The position numbers and the translations under genes were made by a program. The notes beneath the pieces are model-generated. The model was not told where the DNA came from. It was given only the letters and a program-made list of their open reading frames with translations, and searched no databases. Below are positions 35,070-43,646 of a stretch of 64,000 bases of DNA, piece after piece. Where the stretch lies: NCBI GenBank assembly GCA_000437435.1, contig FR899629.1, forward strand, positions 248,028 to 312,027, written 5' to 3'. Each line of letters begins with the position of its first letter. Position 1 is the stretch's first letter. The DNA is from Clostridium sp. CAG:768. GTDB lineage: Bacteria; Cyanobacteriota; Vampirovibrionia; Gastranaerophilales; Gastranaerophilaceae.

Positions 35070-36197
35070 CTATTCCCTTGTATAAACTCTCGGTAATCTA
35101 ACTTTTAATCGACAAGTCAATTCATAATTTATTGTACCTAATATTTTTGCCCACTCATCAATTGAATGATGTTCATCTAATAATGTTATAATATCACCTA
35201 AGTTTGCATCAACTCCTGTTATATCAAACATCATTTGATCCATTGTAATATTCCCTACTTGTGGAACTTCTTTTCCGTTCAAAATTCCTGAAATTTTATT
35301 AGATAGTCCACGAGGAACACCATCTGCATAACCTAAAGGAACTGTTGCAATTTTTCTTGTACCATGTGCCGTAAAAGTATGTCCATAGCTAATTCCTTCA
35401 CCGTCTTTTGCCTCATGAATATTTACAATTCTTGCTTTTAAAGACATTACAGGCTTCAGGTCAGGCTTTTTCACCACACCATCTTCCGGCAAATCCGGAT
35501 AAAGTCCATATAAAGCAATTCCTGCTCGTCGCATATTTGAATTTGGAACATCATAACACATTGCACCTGCAGTATTTAAAATATGTAGTAGAAGACCTTT
35601 TGTATCAATTTTTGAAATAACGCTATTCCATCTATCTATTTGAATTTGAGTCTTTTCTCTAATTTCAGCATTTGCAAGATGTGTAAACACACCGCCAAAA
35701 TCCAAATAATCTGCATTTCTAACTTCGTTAATAAAATCAACTGCATCATCAATAGATACACCAATTCTATTCATGCCTGTATCGAGTTTTACATGAACTT
35801 TTGGTTTTATACCGGTTCTTTCATAAGCTTGACGACAAGCTAATAAGTGCTCTTTTGAAAAAATTGCGATAGTTAAATCAGCTTTTACTGCAGTTTCTAC
35901 AGCCCATACAGGAACTGCTCCCAATACCAAGATTTCGCAATTAATTTTTGCTTGTCTTAAATCAACACCTTCGTCAATTGATGCAACTCCTAACATATCA
36001 GCACCTGATGCCAATAGAGTCGGAGCTAACATTACAGAACCATGACCATATGCATCAGCTTTAACAACCGCTAATAACTTAATTCCTTCAGGGGTATTTT
36101 TTCTTATTGAACGCATATTATATGCGATATTTTCTAAATTAATCTCAACCCAGCTATCTCTATGTATATTTATATTTGTTTGTCTTACATTTTTCAT
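35070..36197 (-). CDS. alr: Alanine racemase
   Basis: 375 residues. The PLP lysine is K46 in V-V-K-A-D-A-Y-G-H-G; the second-base tyrosine region is G-I-S-Y-G-H-T-F; M-D-Q-M-M-F-D and the C-terminal E-L-T-C-R-L also fit. It makes D-alanine for peptidoglycan. A TATACT box lies 9 nt before the ATG, so any leader is very short. It forms a unit with lpdA, which has no obvious functional link. Confidence 0.95.
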   Translation of the reverse strand: MKNVRQTNINIHRDSWVEINLENIAYNMRSIRKNTPEGIKLLAVVKADAYGHGSVMLAPTLLASGADMLGVASIDEGVDLRQAKINCEILVLGAVPVWAVETAVKADLTIAIFSKEHLLACRQAYERTGIKPKVHVKLDTGMNRIGVSIDDAVDFINEVRNADYLDFGGVFTHLANAEIREKTQIQIDRWNSVISKIDTKGLLLHILNTAGAMCYDVPNSNMRRAGIALYGLYPDLPEDGVVKKPDLKPVMSLKARIVNIHEAKDGEGISYGHTFTAHGTRKIATVPLGYADGVPRGLSNKISGILNGKEVPQVGNITMDQMMFDITGVDANLGDIITLLDEHHSIDEWAKILGTINYELTCRLKVRLPRVYTRE

Positions 36198-36223
36198 AAT
36201 AGCTTTAGTATATTACTAAATTA

Positions 36224-37105
36224 TTAACTGTGCAAGAAATCATCTAATACTTTTATAAAATCTTGAACAGCTAAAGGCAAATACTTCCTATTATCATAGA
36301 TTACACAAAATTCTCGAACAGGCTGACAATTTTTAATTTTATAATAATTTGTATCTTTTTTATCCCAATATTTTACAAAAAGTTCAGGCACAAAAGATGC
36401 ACCCAATCCTTGAGCAACAAAAGCATGAGCAGTTTCTACCGTATGACATTCCAATGAAATTTTAGGTTCAAAACCATTTTTTACACACAAATCTCTTGAC
36501 AATCTACCTAATAATTGTTCATTTGCAAGCATTACAAAAGGCTTATCTGCAAATTCAGAAAGTTCAACCTCATCCCCACTCACATCCCAATTCTTTGGAA
36601 CATCAATTAGTATATTTTCTTTCAATAGTGGGATACTGGTATAATCTACATTATTATGATGCGGAGTATCAATTAAAATATCAAGTTTCCCCTCATCCAT
36701 CATTGAATGCAAAATAGTTGTCGGATGCTCTTCTACAACAATATAACAATCAGGATACAACTTTTTAAACTGTTTTATAACTGGCGGTAAAATACAAGTA
36801 CTTCGATATGGAGAAATACCTATTGTTAGTTTTATATTTTTAAGACCTGAAATATCTGCAATTTGCCGACTTATCTCTTCTGTTGAATTTAAAATCTTTC
36901 TAGCCCAATTAATATAAACTTCCCCAGCATATGTAATTTTTAAAGGTGTTGTACTTCTGTCAAAAATCTTCGTTCCAAGTTCACGTTCAATATTTTGAAC
37001 ACACTGACTCAATGAAGGCTGCGAAACATACAATTTTTGAGCGGCTTTCGATATATTTAATTCATCAGCAATTGCTACAATATATTTTAATTGGTTCAAG
37101 TTCAT
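36224..37105 (-). CDS. LysR-family transcriptional regulator
   Basis: 293 residues. The N-terminal winged helix M-N-L-N-Q-L-K-Y-I-V-A-I-A with S-K-A-A-Q-K-L-Y-V-S-Q-P-S-L-S is typical; the rest is the periplasmic-binding-like effector domain. LysR proteins usually regulate a divergent gene and themselves with a small-molecule inducer. Here the divergent neighbour is the orphan at 37218, with 112 bp between them. The effector cannot be inferred. Confidence 0.92.
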   Translation of the reverse strand: MNLNQLKYIVAIADELNISKAAQKLYVSQPSLSQCVQNIERELGTKIFDRSTTPLKITYAGEVYINWARKILNSTEEISRQIADISGLKNIKLTIGISPYRSTCILPPVIKQFKKLYPDCYIVVEEHPTTILHSMMDEGKLDILIDTPHHNNVDYTSIPLLKENILIDVPKNWDVSGDEVELSEFADKPFVMLANEQLLGRLSRDLCVKNGFEPKISLECHTVETAHAFVAQGLGASFVPELFVKYWDKKDTNYYKIKNCQPVREFCVIYDNRKYLPLAVQDFIKVLDDFLHS

Positions 37106-37111
37106 AACTAA

Positions 37112-37117
37112 ATTATA
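37112..37117 (-). promoter_or_regulatory. -10 element of the LysR gene, predicted leaderless
   Basis: TATAAT on the minus strand, exactly 6 nt before the ATG at 37105. No Shine-Dalgarno. Confidence 0.65.
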
Positions 37118-37217
37118 TCATAAATTTAATAAATTATAAGAAAAACTTATAATTATTATAATATTTTTTGTATTTTACACACTGTTTTCAAGTTTTAGAA
37201 TAATAATGGAGAAAAAT

Positions 37218-37745
37218 ATGACTACCCCTTTTCAAAAACAATTTAAAAATTTATGTATGAATTTAGGCAAAAATAATAAAGCCCTATATGGAGCATTAAC
37301 AATTGCCGTATCAAAAGGGATTTTACGTCCAACATTTACTATGATGGACAAAAAACAAGAAAAGGATTCAAGAAGATATACAGCATTCAGAGAGGGATTA
37401 ACTGGAGCAGTAGCTTTTGGCTCATACTTAATTACAGATGCCGGAGTCGAGAAGCTTGCAAAACATATTGCAGAAAAATCTAATCACCTCAAAGAACTTC
37501 CTAAAATGAAATCTACTCTGTCACTTATTACTGTGAGCTTAACAGCTCTATTTGTTATACCTGCAATATGCAACGCTGCAACAAAACCTCTCATGAATGC
37601 ATTGCTTCCTAAAAAAGAAACAAAAAGGATTCCCCAACAACCACTACCCCGAAAAGAAATAGCACAACCTAATTTTCAAGGTTATACAACACCTTATCAT
37701 TTCAAGAATTTTTATAATTCCGGAATGAAGATTGGAGGTGTATAA
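37218..37745 (+). CDS. Orphan protein, paralog of the next gene
   Basis: 175 residues from the ATG at 37218, which has GGAGAA seven bases upstream; an ATG at 37206 lies before that site. It shares with the next protein the block R-P-T-F-T-M-M-D-K-K, then S-R-R-Y-T-A-F-R-E-G-L, a hydrophobic segment, and near the end a second hydrophobic segment before P-L-M-N-A-L. Two or more membrane-embedded helices are likely. The tail has P-N-F-Q-G-Y, like short motifs in other orphans here. The stop overlaps the next start by 1 bp. Confidence 0.8.
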   Translation: MTTPFQKQFKNLCMNLGKNNKALYGALTIAVSKGILRPTFTMMDKKQEKDSRRYTAFREGLTGAVAFGSYLITDAGVEKLAKHIAEKSNHLKELPKMKSTLSLITVSLTALFVIPAICNAATKPLMNALLPKKETKRIPQQPLPRKEIAQPNFQGYTTPYHFKNFYNSGMKIGGV

Positions 37746-38368
37746 TGATTGATAAAGTAGCTAATGTACTTTTAAATCCTAAATTTGTAAATTTTGCAAA
37801 TAATACAACTTACACAGTCACGACAGAATCTTTATTCAAAGCAACCGGTAGACCTGTTGCAATTATGATGGATAATAACGTTGATGAAAAAACCAGAAAA
37901 TATGCAGCAACTAAAGAAGGTCTATACCAACTTTTATGTCTTGGAATATATTTGACAATGATTCCATTTATTTTCCAAAAATATGGTTTCAAACTAGCTC
38001 AAAAAATTCTAAAAGATGACAAAGATCTTCCGGCATTCAAGAATGCTGCGGAATATCTAAATTATGCAAAATTAGCAAAAATGGAGAAAAAAGACAGACA
38101 AGGTCACAAATTTTTATCAAAAATATCTGATACCCTAAAAATATCTAAAGATGATAAATTAACTCTAAAAGAACATCTCTTAAAAGATGACAAACCTCCA
38201 GCATTTCCTGCAGCAAAAGGAGCTATAGAATTAAGCAACCTTGCAGGAACAGTAATAGGTCTTGCCTGGATAGCATCAGAATTAAGCAATCATATACTAC
38301 ATCCACTAATGCGTGGACTAGGATTTGAAGAAAAGAAAAAAAGTAATACAATAAATATAAAAGGATAA
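37745..38368 (+). CDS. Orphan protein, paralog of the previous gene
   Basis: 207 residues, with a GGAGG ribosome site inside the upstream gene. It repeats the neighbour's pattern: G-R-P-V-A-I-M-M-D-N-N, T-R-K-Y-A-A-T-K-E-G-L, a hydrophobic helix (L-L-C-L-G-I-Y-L-T-M-I-P-F-I-F), a basic middle part (~100-150) missing from the neighbour, and a final hydrophobic segment before H-P-L-M-R-G-L. Membrane association is likely. No known family recognised. Confidence 0.8.
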   Translation: MIDKVANVLLNPKFVNFANNTTYTVTTESLFKATGRPVAIMMDNNVDEKTRKYAATKEGLYQLLCLGIYLTMIPFIFQKYGFKLAQKILKDDKDLPAFKNAAEYLNYAKLAKMEKKDRQGHKFLSKISDTLKISKDDKLTLKEHLLKDDKPPAFPAAKGAIELSNLAGTVIGLAWIASELSNHILHPLMRGLGFEEKKKSNTINIKG

Positions 38369-38387
38369 ATCTAAAAGAAGGAGAAAA

Positions 38388-38699
38388 ATGAGCGTATTTG
38401 AAGCAGGAATGATGGTATGTTTCGGAATTAGCTGGCCTGTTGCAGCATTAAAAACATATAAATGCAAATGTGTACATGGCAAAAGTATTCACTTTTCAAT
38501 GCTAATTTTATTAGGCTATGTCTGCGGTATAGTACACAAAATATTGGATAATATGGATTGGGTATTCTGGCTGTATATTTTAAATACATTCTTTTTACTT
38601 GTTGATATGTATCTGTATTGGTTATATAAAGACAACAAAGCTCCATTATCAGATGAAAAAAATGAAGTAGAAATAAATCAAGAAGTTGAAATTGATTAA
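38388..38699 (+). CDS. Small PQ-loop (SemiSWEET-like) membrane protein
   Basis: 103 residues with three hydrophobic segments, the size of a bacterial half-SWEET. F-G-I-S-W-P-V-A-A-L-K-T-Y-K and G-K-S-I-H-F-S-M-L-I-L-L-G-Y-V-C-G-I resemble the PQ-loop pattern (here W-P in place of P-Q) of small sugar or amino-acid transporters that work as dimers. Substrate unknown. AGAAGGAGA precedes the ATG. It may belong to the operon of the two orphans upstream. Confidence 0.65.
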   Translation: MSVFEAGMMVCFGISWPVAALKTYKCKCVHGKSIHFSMLILLGYVCGIVHKILDNMDWVFWLYILNTFFLLVDMYLYWLYKDNKAPLSDEKNEVEINQEVEID

Positions 38700-38711
38700 A
38701 TTTATTTGTAA

Positions 38712-38717
38712 TATAAT
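38712..38717 (+). promoter_or_regulatory. -10 element of proB, predicted leaderless
   Basis: TATAAT, exactly 6 nt before the ATG at 38724. No Shine-Dalgarno. Confidence 0.65.
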
Positions 38718-38723
38718 AAAATT

Positions 38724-39863
38724 ATGAATAGAGAAGAATTTATTAATGCAAAACGTATAGTTTTCAAATTTGGAACAAATATTTTAAGAGGAGATGACGG
38801 CTATGTATCATTGCCAAGAGTATTCTCCTTTATCGAAGATCTTTCACACCTTGCAAGACAAGGGAAAGAAGTTATCGTAATTACATCAGGAGCAGTAGGC
38901 TTAGGCAAAAAACGATTAGGCATTAATAGTACCGAAGGCGTTGCTCTAAAACAAGCTTGTGCTGCAATCGGACAAGGGAAATTAATGTCGATTTACGAAA
39001 CTGGATTTGATACATACGGACTTATTGCATCTCAAATTCTTTTAACAGAAGATGACTTTTCTGTAAGACAAAGATATTTAAGTCTTAGAACAACCTTAAA
39101 TAAATTACTTGAGCTTAAAGTAATCCCAATTATCAACCAAAATGACACCGTATCTACAGTTGAAGTCCACCCGCAATATGAACACATGCAAGTATGTTTT
39201 TCTGACAACGATAAATTATCAGCACTTGTAGCAAGTGAATTAGATGCAGACTTACTTGTAATATTATCAGATGTCGAAGGTTTGTATGACAAAAATCCAA
39301 AAACAAATCCTGATGCAAAAATTATTCGCACTGTAGAAGAAGTAACAGATGATATTTTATCACTTGGAACAGATGCTTCAGAAGGCGGACGCGGCGGTAT
39401 GAGAACAAAACTTAAAGCTGCAAGAATGGTAACAAGATTTGGCGGAAAAGTTCTTATTGCAAACGGTAAAATTCCTTATGTTATTCAAAAAATATTTAAC
39501 GGAGAAGAAATAGGGACAATGTTTCTACCTCAAACAGAAGGACTATCTGATAAAAAACGCTGGATAGGTTATGCTACAAATATTATTGGACAAATTGTTG
39601 TAAATAAAGGTGCAAAAAAAGCACTTCTTGAGCAAAAAAGTCTATTACCTATCGGAGTATTAGATGTAGTTCATGAGTTCAATAAAGGTGACGTTGTCTC
39701 AATACTTGATGAAAAAGGAAATGAAATCGCCAGAGGTATTGTAAATTACAGTTCAGATTCCTGCAGAAAAGTAATCGGCAGACATTCTGACAATATTATG
39801 GAAATTCTCGGATTCAAGAATTACGACGCAATTATCACACGAGATAATATAACACTTTTATAA
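38724..39863 (+). CDS. proB: Glutamate 5-kinase
   Basis: 379 residues: an amino-acid kinase domain (K-F-G-T-N-I, T-S-G-A-V-G-L-G, N-Q-N-D-T-V-S, L-L-V-I-L-S-D-V-E-G-L-Y, G-G-R-G-G-M-R-T-K) followed by a C-terminal PUA domain (~285-370), as in E. coli ProB. It phosphorylates glutamate in the first step of proline synthesis and is usually feedback-inhibited by proline. proA follows after 47 bp. Confidence 0.96.
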   Translation: MNREEFINAKRIVFKFGTNILRGDDGYVSLPRVFSFIEDLSHLARQGKEVIVITSGAVGLGKKRLGINSTEGVALKQACAAIGQGKLMSIYETGFDTYGLIASQILLTEDDFSVRQRYLSLRTTLNKLLELKVIPIINQNDTVSTVEVHPQYEHMQVCFSDNDKLSALVASELDADLLVILSDVEGLYDKNPKTNPDAKIIRTVEEVTDDILSLGTDASEGGRGGMRTKLKAARMVTRFGGKVLIANGKIPYVIQKIFNGEEIGTMFLPQTEGLSDKKRWIGYATNIIGQIVVNKGAKKALLEQKSLLPIGVLDVVHEFNKGDVVSILDEKGNEIARGIVNYSSDSCRKVIGRHSDNIMEILGFKNYDAIITRDNITLL

Positions 39864-39910
39864 CCCCCTGCCTATATGAGAAAAATTTTCCCAAACAAGG
39901 AGAGAAAAAA

Positions 39911-41167
39911 ATGATTGATTTTGTAAAAATTGCAAAAGATGCAAAAGAGGCTTCATTAAAAATTGCAGATTTATCAACAGAATTAAAAAATACTGCATTA
40001 TTAAAAATTGCAGATGAGATAGAATTGAACAAAGATGAAATTTTTGAAGCCAATAAAACAGATTTGGAAACTGCAAAAAGTCTTGTAGAATCAGGCGAAC
40101 TTACAAAATCAACATTCAATCGCTTGAAACTCGATGAAAATAAAATGCGTGATATGATTCAAGGGATTAGAGATATTGCAAAACTTGAAGATCCTGTGAA
40201 TAAAAAACTTTTAGTAAGAGAACTCGATAGTGACCTAACTTTATACAAAGTATCTTGCCCTATAGGAGTTTTAGGTATAATCTTTGAAGCAAGACCTGAT
40301 GTAATCGCTCAAATTTCATCACTTGCAATAAAATCAGCAAACGCTGTAATTTTAAAAGGCGGAAAAGAATCAATAAACACAAATAAAAAAATTCTATCAG
40401 TTATAAATTCTGCACTTGAAAAAATCGAAGAATTTCCTAAAAATGTTATCCAACAAGTATTCACACGCGATGACGTTGCAGAAATGCTAAAATGTGACAA
40501 ATATATTAACTTGATAATTCCAAGAGGCGGAAATAAACTTGTTAAATTCATAAAAGAAAATACAAAAATTCCTGTACTTGGTCACGCTGACGGAATTTGC
40601 CACATATTTGTAGATGAAACAGCTGATATTGATATGGCAATAAAAGTTGTGACAGATGCAAAAACTCAATATCCGAGTGCTTGTAACGCTGTTGAAACTT
40701 TGTTAATCCATGAAAAATTCCCTAAAATTGATAACCTGCTTGCAGCTTTGCAATTATCAGAAATTCAATTGATAGACAAACCTGAAAGCTGGTCACATGA
40801 ATATGGTGATAAAATTTTATCATTCAAAACCGTAAAAAATATCGATGAAGCAATCGAACATATTAATACATACGGTTCAGGTCATACTGATAGCATTATT
40901 ACAAAAAATATAGAAAATGCAGAAAAATTTATGAACAAAGTTGATTCTGCTGGAGTATATTTTAATGCATCAACAAGATTTGCAGACGGTTTCCGCTACG
41001 GATTCGGAGCAGAAGTCGGTATTTCTACAAACAAAACTCATGCAAGAGGTCCTGTAGGATTAGAAGGTTTAACAATTTATAAATACAAACTTATAGGCAG
41101 CGGAAATATTGTAAAAGATTACGTTGACGGAACAAAACATTTTGCTCACAAGGATGTGAGAACATAA
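39911..41167 (+). CDS. proA: Gamma-glutamyl phosphate reductase
   Basis: 418 residues of the aldehyde dehydrogenase superfamily. The N-terminal K-D-A-K-E-A-S and the signatures F-E-A-R-P-D-V, L-K-G-G-K-E, I-I-P-R-G-G-N-K-L and the catalytic Cys in S-A-C-N-A-V-E-T-L are those of ProA. It reduces glutamyl phosphate to glutamate semialdehyde with NADPH. AAGGAGAG precedes the ATG. The tRNA-Ser gene begins 11 bp after the stop with no terminator between. Confidence 0.97.
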   Translation: MIDFVKIAKDAKEASLKIADLSTELKNTALLKIADEIELNKDEIFEANKTDLETAKSLVESGELTKSTFNRLKLDENKMRDMIQGIRDIAKLEDPVNKKLLVRELDSDLTLYKVSCPIGVLGIIFEARPDVIAQISSLAIKSANAVILKGGKESINTNKKILSVINSALEKIEEFPKNVIQQVFTRDDVAEMLKCDKYINLIIPRGGNKLVKFIKENTKIPVLGHADGICHIFVDETADIDMAIKVVTDAKTQYPSACNAVETLLIHEKFPKIDNLLAALQLSEIQLIDKPESWSHEYGDKILSFKTVKNIDEAIEHINTYGSGHTDSIITKNIENAEKFMNKVDSAGVYFNASTRFADGFRYGFGAEVGISTNKTHARGPVGLEGLTIYKYKLIGSGNIVKDYVDGTKHFAHKDVRT

Positions 41168-41177
41168 CAAATAAAAA

Positions 41178-41264
41178 GGAGAGGTGTCCGAGTGGTTTAA
41201 GGTGCGGATCTCGAAAGTCTGTGAGAGGCAACACTCTCCGTGGGTTCGAATTCCACTCTCTCCG
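41178..41264 (+). tRNA. tRNA-Ser, anticodon CGA
   Basis: 87 nt. The acceptor stem GGAGAGG pairs with TCTCTCC (one G-T pair), discriminator G. The anticodon loop is CTCGAAA with anticodon CGA at 41212-41214, reading UCG. The long variable arm GAGAG/CTCTC is typical of serine tRNAs, and the T arm is GTGGG-TTCGAAT-TCCAC. CCA is not encoded. It sits in the same direction between proA and the LdpA-like gene, without an obvious promoter of its own. Confidence 0.95.
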
Positions 41265-41332
41265 TGTGTCAATTATTTTTATTTTATTTAAAACGTTATC
41301 CCACATATGAAAAAAGAAAGAAGGAATTTGTT

Positions 41333-42298
41333 ATGTTAAAAGATTTATTAGATAAAAAAGAATGTTTTAAACTTGTATGCGGTGCTGGTAATGAAGATGC
41401 AACAGAAGTAGAAAGACTTGTCACAATTTATTCACTTGCAGGCTGCAACTTTTTTGACTTATGTGCAAAACCTGAAATTGTAGATGCAGCAAAAAGAGGA
41501 CTTGAAAGAGCAGGTATAAAAGAAGACAGATACTTATGTGTAAGTGTAGGAATTGATGGCGACCCTCATATTACAAAAGCTGTAATCGATCAGACAAAAT
41601 GCGTTAAATGCGGAAAATGTAAATTAATCTGCCCGCATGATGCAATTATTGAACTTGATAAATACAAAGTAAAAAAAGAAAGATGTATCGGCTGCACTCA
41701 ATGTGCTAATAACTGCCCAAAACAAGCAATTGAAATGGTAAGCCAACTTCAAGATTACAAAGAAGTTTTACCAAAATTAATCGAAAAAGGCATTGATTGT
41801 ATCGAATTCCACGCAATTTCAACTGATGAAAAAGATGTAATGGATAAATGGTTACAAATCAATGATTTCTTTGACGGAATGCTATGTATTTCAATTGACA
41901 GATCAGAATTAGGTGACAAAAAACTTAAAGAACGTGTTAAAAAGATGTTGAGCCTAAGAAAGCCTTACACAACAATTATTCAGGCTGACGGAATTGCAAT
42001 GAGCGGAAGCAACGACCACTTTGGAACAACATTGCAAGCTGTAGCAACTGCTCAACTATTCGAAAACGCAAATTTCCCTGCATACATTATGATGTCAGGC
42101 GGAACTAACTCAAATTCTATTGAACTTGCTCATATGTGCGATGTTCACCCACATTGTCTTGCAGTAGGTTCTTATGCAAGAAAAATCGTAAAAGAATATT
42201 TAACAAACGATAATCTGTTCAACGATCCAAAATTAATGGAAGAAGCAGTAAAAATCGCAAAAGAACTTGTAAATACAATCGTAAAGGCAGACAAATAA
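41333..42298 (+). CDS. LdpA-like iron-sulfur protein (cyanobacterial family)
   Basis: 321 residues from the ATG with AAGAAGG upstream; the longer frame from 41240 runs through the tRNA and is rejected. The N-terminal block L-V-C-G-A-G-N-x5-E-V-E-R-L, Y-S-L-A-G-C-N-F-F-D matches LdpA. Two ferredoxin-type 4Fe-4S motifs follow: C90-C93-C96-C100 and C118-C121-C124-C128. The C-terminal part has M-M-S-G-G-T-N-S and A-V-G-S-Y-A-R-K, also LdpA-like. In photosynthetic cyanobacteria LdpA links redox state to the circadian clock; here its role must differ. The HAD gene starts one base into its stop codon. Confidence 0.78.
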   Translation: MLKDLLDKKECFKLVCGAGNEDATEVERLVTIYSLAGCNFFDLCAKPEIVDAAKRGLERAGIKEDRYLCVSVGIDGDPHITKAVIDQTKCVKCGKCKLICPHDAIIELDKYKVKKERCIGCTQCANNCPKQAIEMVSQLQDYKEVLPKLIEKGIDCIEFHAISTDEKDVMDKWLQINDFFDGMLCISIDRSELGDKKLKERVKKMLSLRKPYTTIIQADGIAMSGSNDHFGTTLQAVATAQLFENANFPAYIMMSGGTNSNSIELAHMCDVHPHCLAVGSYARKIVKEYLTNDNLFNDPKLMEEAVKIAKELVNTIVKADK

Positions 42299-43053
42299 TG
42301 ATTAATCTAAAAACTGACAAATGGACTATCAACAATATTGACACAATATTGTTTGATAAAGACGGAACTTTCATTGATTTGCACTATTTTTGGGGCAAAA
42401 TGACAGAGATGAGAGTTGAAGAAATTATTGAAAAATTTAATCTGTCAAAAGACTTATTCCCAAAACTTTGTATATATTTAGGCTATGATATTTCAAAAGG
42501 TGAAATGCTGCATGATGGCATTACAGCAATGTATTCAAGACCTGTGATTATTGAAATATTTTGCAAAAACCTAAATGACTTAGGCATAAAAATTACAGAA
42601 AACGATATTGAAAAAATATTCGACCACGTAAGCAAAGTATTTTATGAAAATATGTCTGAATATACAAAACCGATTGAATCTGCAATAGATTTCATAAGAG
42701 AAGTTAAAGCTAAAGGCTTAAAGACTGGAATTGTCACTTCAGATGCAAAAGAATCAACTCTTTTAACTCTTAAACATTTTCAATGGGAGAATTTATTTGA
42801 TGTCGTAATCGGGAGAGAATCCACTAAAGAAACTAAAGAAAGTGGTGCTCCTGTCAAGTTGGCATTGGAATTATTAAAATCAAATCCTGAAAATACACTT
42901 ATGGTAGGCGATGCCCCAATGGATTTTATTGCAGCCAAAAACGGCGGAGTAAATCAAACAATCCTTGTATCTACAGGACAAATTGATGAAAATACTCTTA
43001 TGCAGACATCTGAATTTACAACAACTTCACTTGATAATATCGAAATATATTAA
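42298..43053 (+). CDS. HAD-family phosphatase
   Basis: 251 residues. Motif I is D20-K-D22-G-T (nucleophile and acid), motif II T-S in G-I-V-T-S-D-A, motif III the Lys after S-G-A-P-V-K, and motif IV G-D-A-P-M-D-F. A helical cap of ~90 residues lies between motifs I and II, the layout of phosphoglycolate phosphatase-like enzymes. Substrate unknown. It overlaps the LdpA-like gene by 1 bp (TAATG), suggesting translational coupling, and it meets a convergent gene 1 bp after its stop. Confidence 0.88.
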   Translation: MINLKTDKWTINNIDTILFDKDGTFIDLHYFWGKMTEMRVEEIIEKFNLSKDLFPKLCIYLGYDISKGEMLHDGITAMYSRPVIIEIFCKNLNDLGIKITENDIEKIFDHVSKVFYENMSEYTKPIESAIDFIREVKAKGLKTGIVTSDAKESTLLTLKHFQWENLFDVVIGRESTKETKESGAPVKLALELLKSNPENTLMVGDAPMDFIAAKNGGVNQTILVSTGQIDENTLMQTSEFTTTSLDNIEIY

Positions 43054-43054
43054 C

Positions 43055-43573
43055 CTAGAATTTGTTATAAAAAACGGTATGACTTAATTCATATCTCTCA
43101 TTATGATGAGGATTTGGAGTGGAATCTTTAGCAGGATAGCCGATAGGCAAAATTGCCACAGGTTCAAAATTGTCAGGAATATTAAAAAATTCCCTCAATA
43201 GTTCTGTTTTAAAAGATCCCACCCAAGTTGTGCCGAGTCCGATATTTTCAACTTCTAACATCATTTGAGTAGTTACAATACTCGCATCTACAGGTCCCAT
43301 TTCATAACCGTCATGACCTCTTTTCCAGCTAACTGTATTATCATAACAAATTAAAAGAGCTAAAGGTGCATTAAAATGATATGGAGTACATTTTTTCAAA
43401 TTTTCAAGTGCTTCCTGAGATTCTATTACAAGAATTCTTTGCGGTTGAAAATTAACTGCTGTCGGAGCAACTCTGCCTGCTTCCAATATCAAATCAAGTT
43501 TTTCTTTCTCTACTTTTCTATCATCAAATTTTCTTACAGAATATCTTTTCTTTAATAGTTCTAATAAATCCAT
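43055..43573 (-). CDS. Nitroreductase-family flavoprotein
   Basis: 172 residues from the ATG at 43573, directly preceded by AGGGGG; a TTG eight codons earlier would include that ribosome site. The N-terminal K-R-Y-S-V-R-K-F-D and A-G-R-V-A-P-T-A-V-N-F-Q-P bind FMN, and the C-terminal L-P-I-G-Y-P-A also fits. It probably reduces quinones or nitro compounds with NAD(P)H as a dimer. The physiological substrate is unknown. Confidence 0.9.
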   Translation of the reverse strand: MDLLELLKKRYSVRKFDDRKVEKEKLDLILEAGRVAPTAVNFQPQRILVIESQEALENLKKCTPYHFNAPLALLICYDNTVSWKRGHDGYEMGPVDASIVTTQMMLEVENIGLGTTWVGSFKTELLREFFNIPDNFEPVAILPIGYPAKDSTPNPHHNERYELSHTVFYNKF

Positions 43574-43634
43574 AATAACCCCCTTTTTATTTGACAATTA
43601 TATAAAACAATCAGAAGTTCGTCAATTTGTATGC

Positions 43635-43640
43635 TATAAT
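43635..43640 (+). promoter_or_regulatory. -10 element of tyrA, predicted leaderless
   Basis: TATAAT, exactly 6 nt before the ATG at 43647. No Shine-Dalgarno. Confidence 0.65.
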
Positions 43641-43646
43641 AATTTT

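Noticed and set aside
41240..41332. An upstream extension of the LdpA-like frame.
   Set aside because: It would translate the 3' half of tRNA-Ser. The ATG at 41333 has a good ribosome site and matches the family start.
43591..43596. A perfect TTGACA upstream of tyrA.
   Set aside because: The spacing to the TATAAT before tyrA is 38 bp, and no -10 at 16-18 bp serves a plausible gene, so I do not call it a -35 box.
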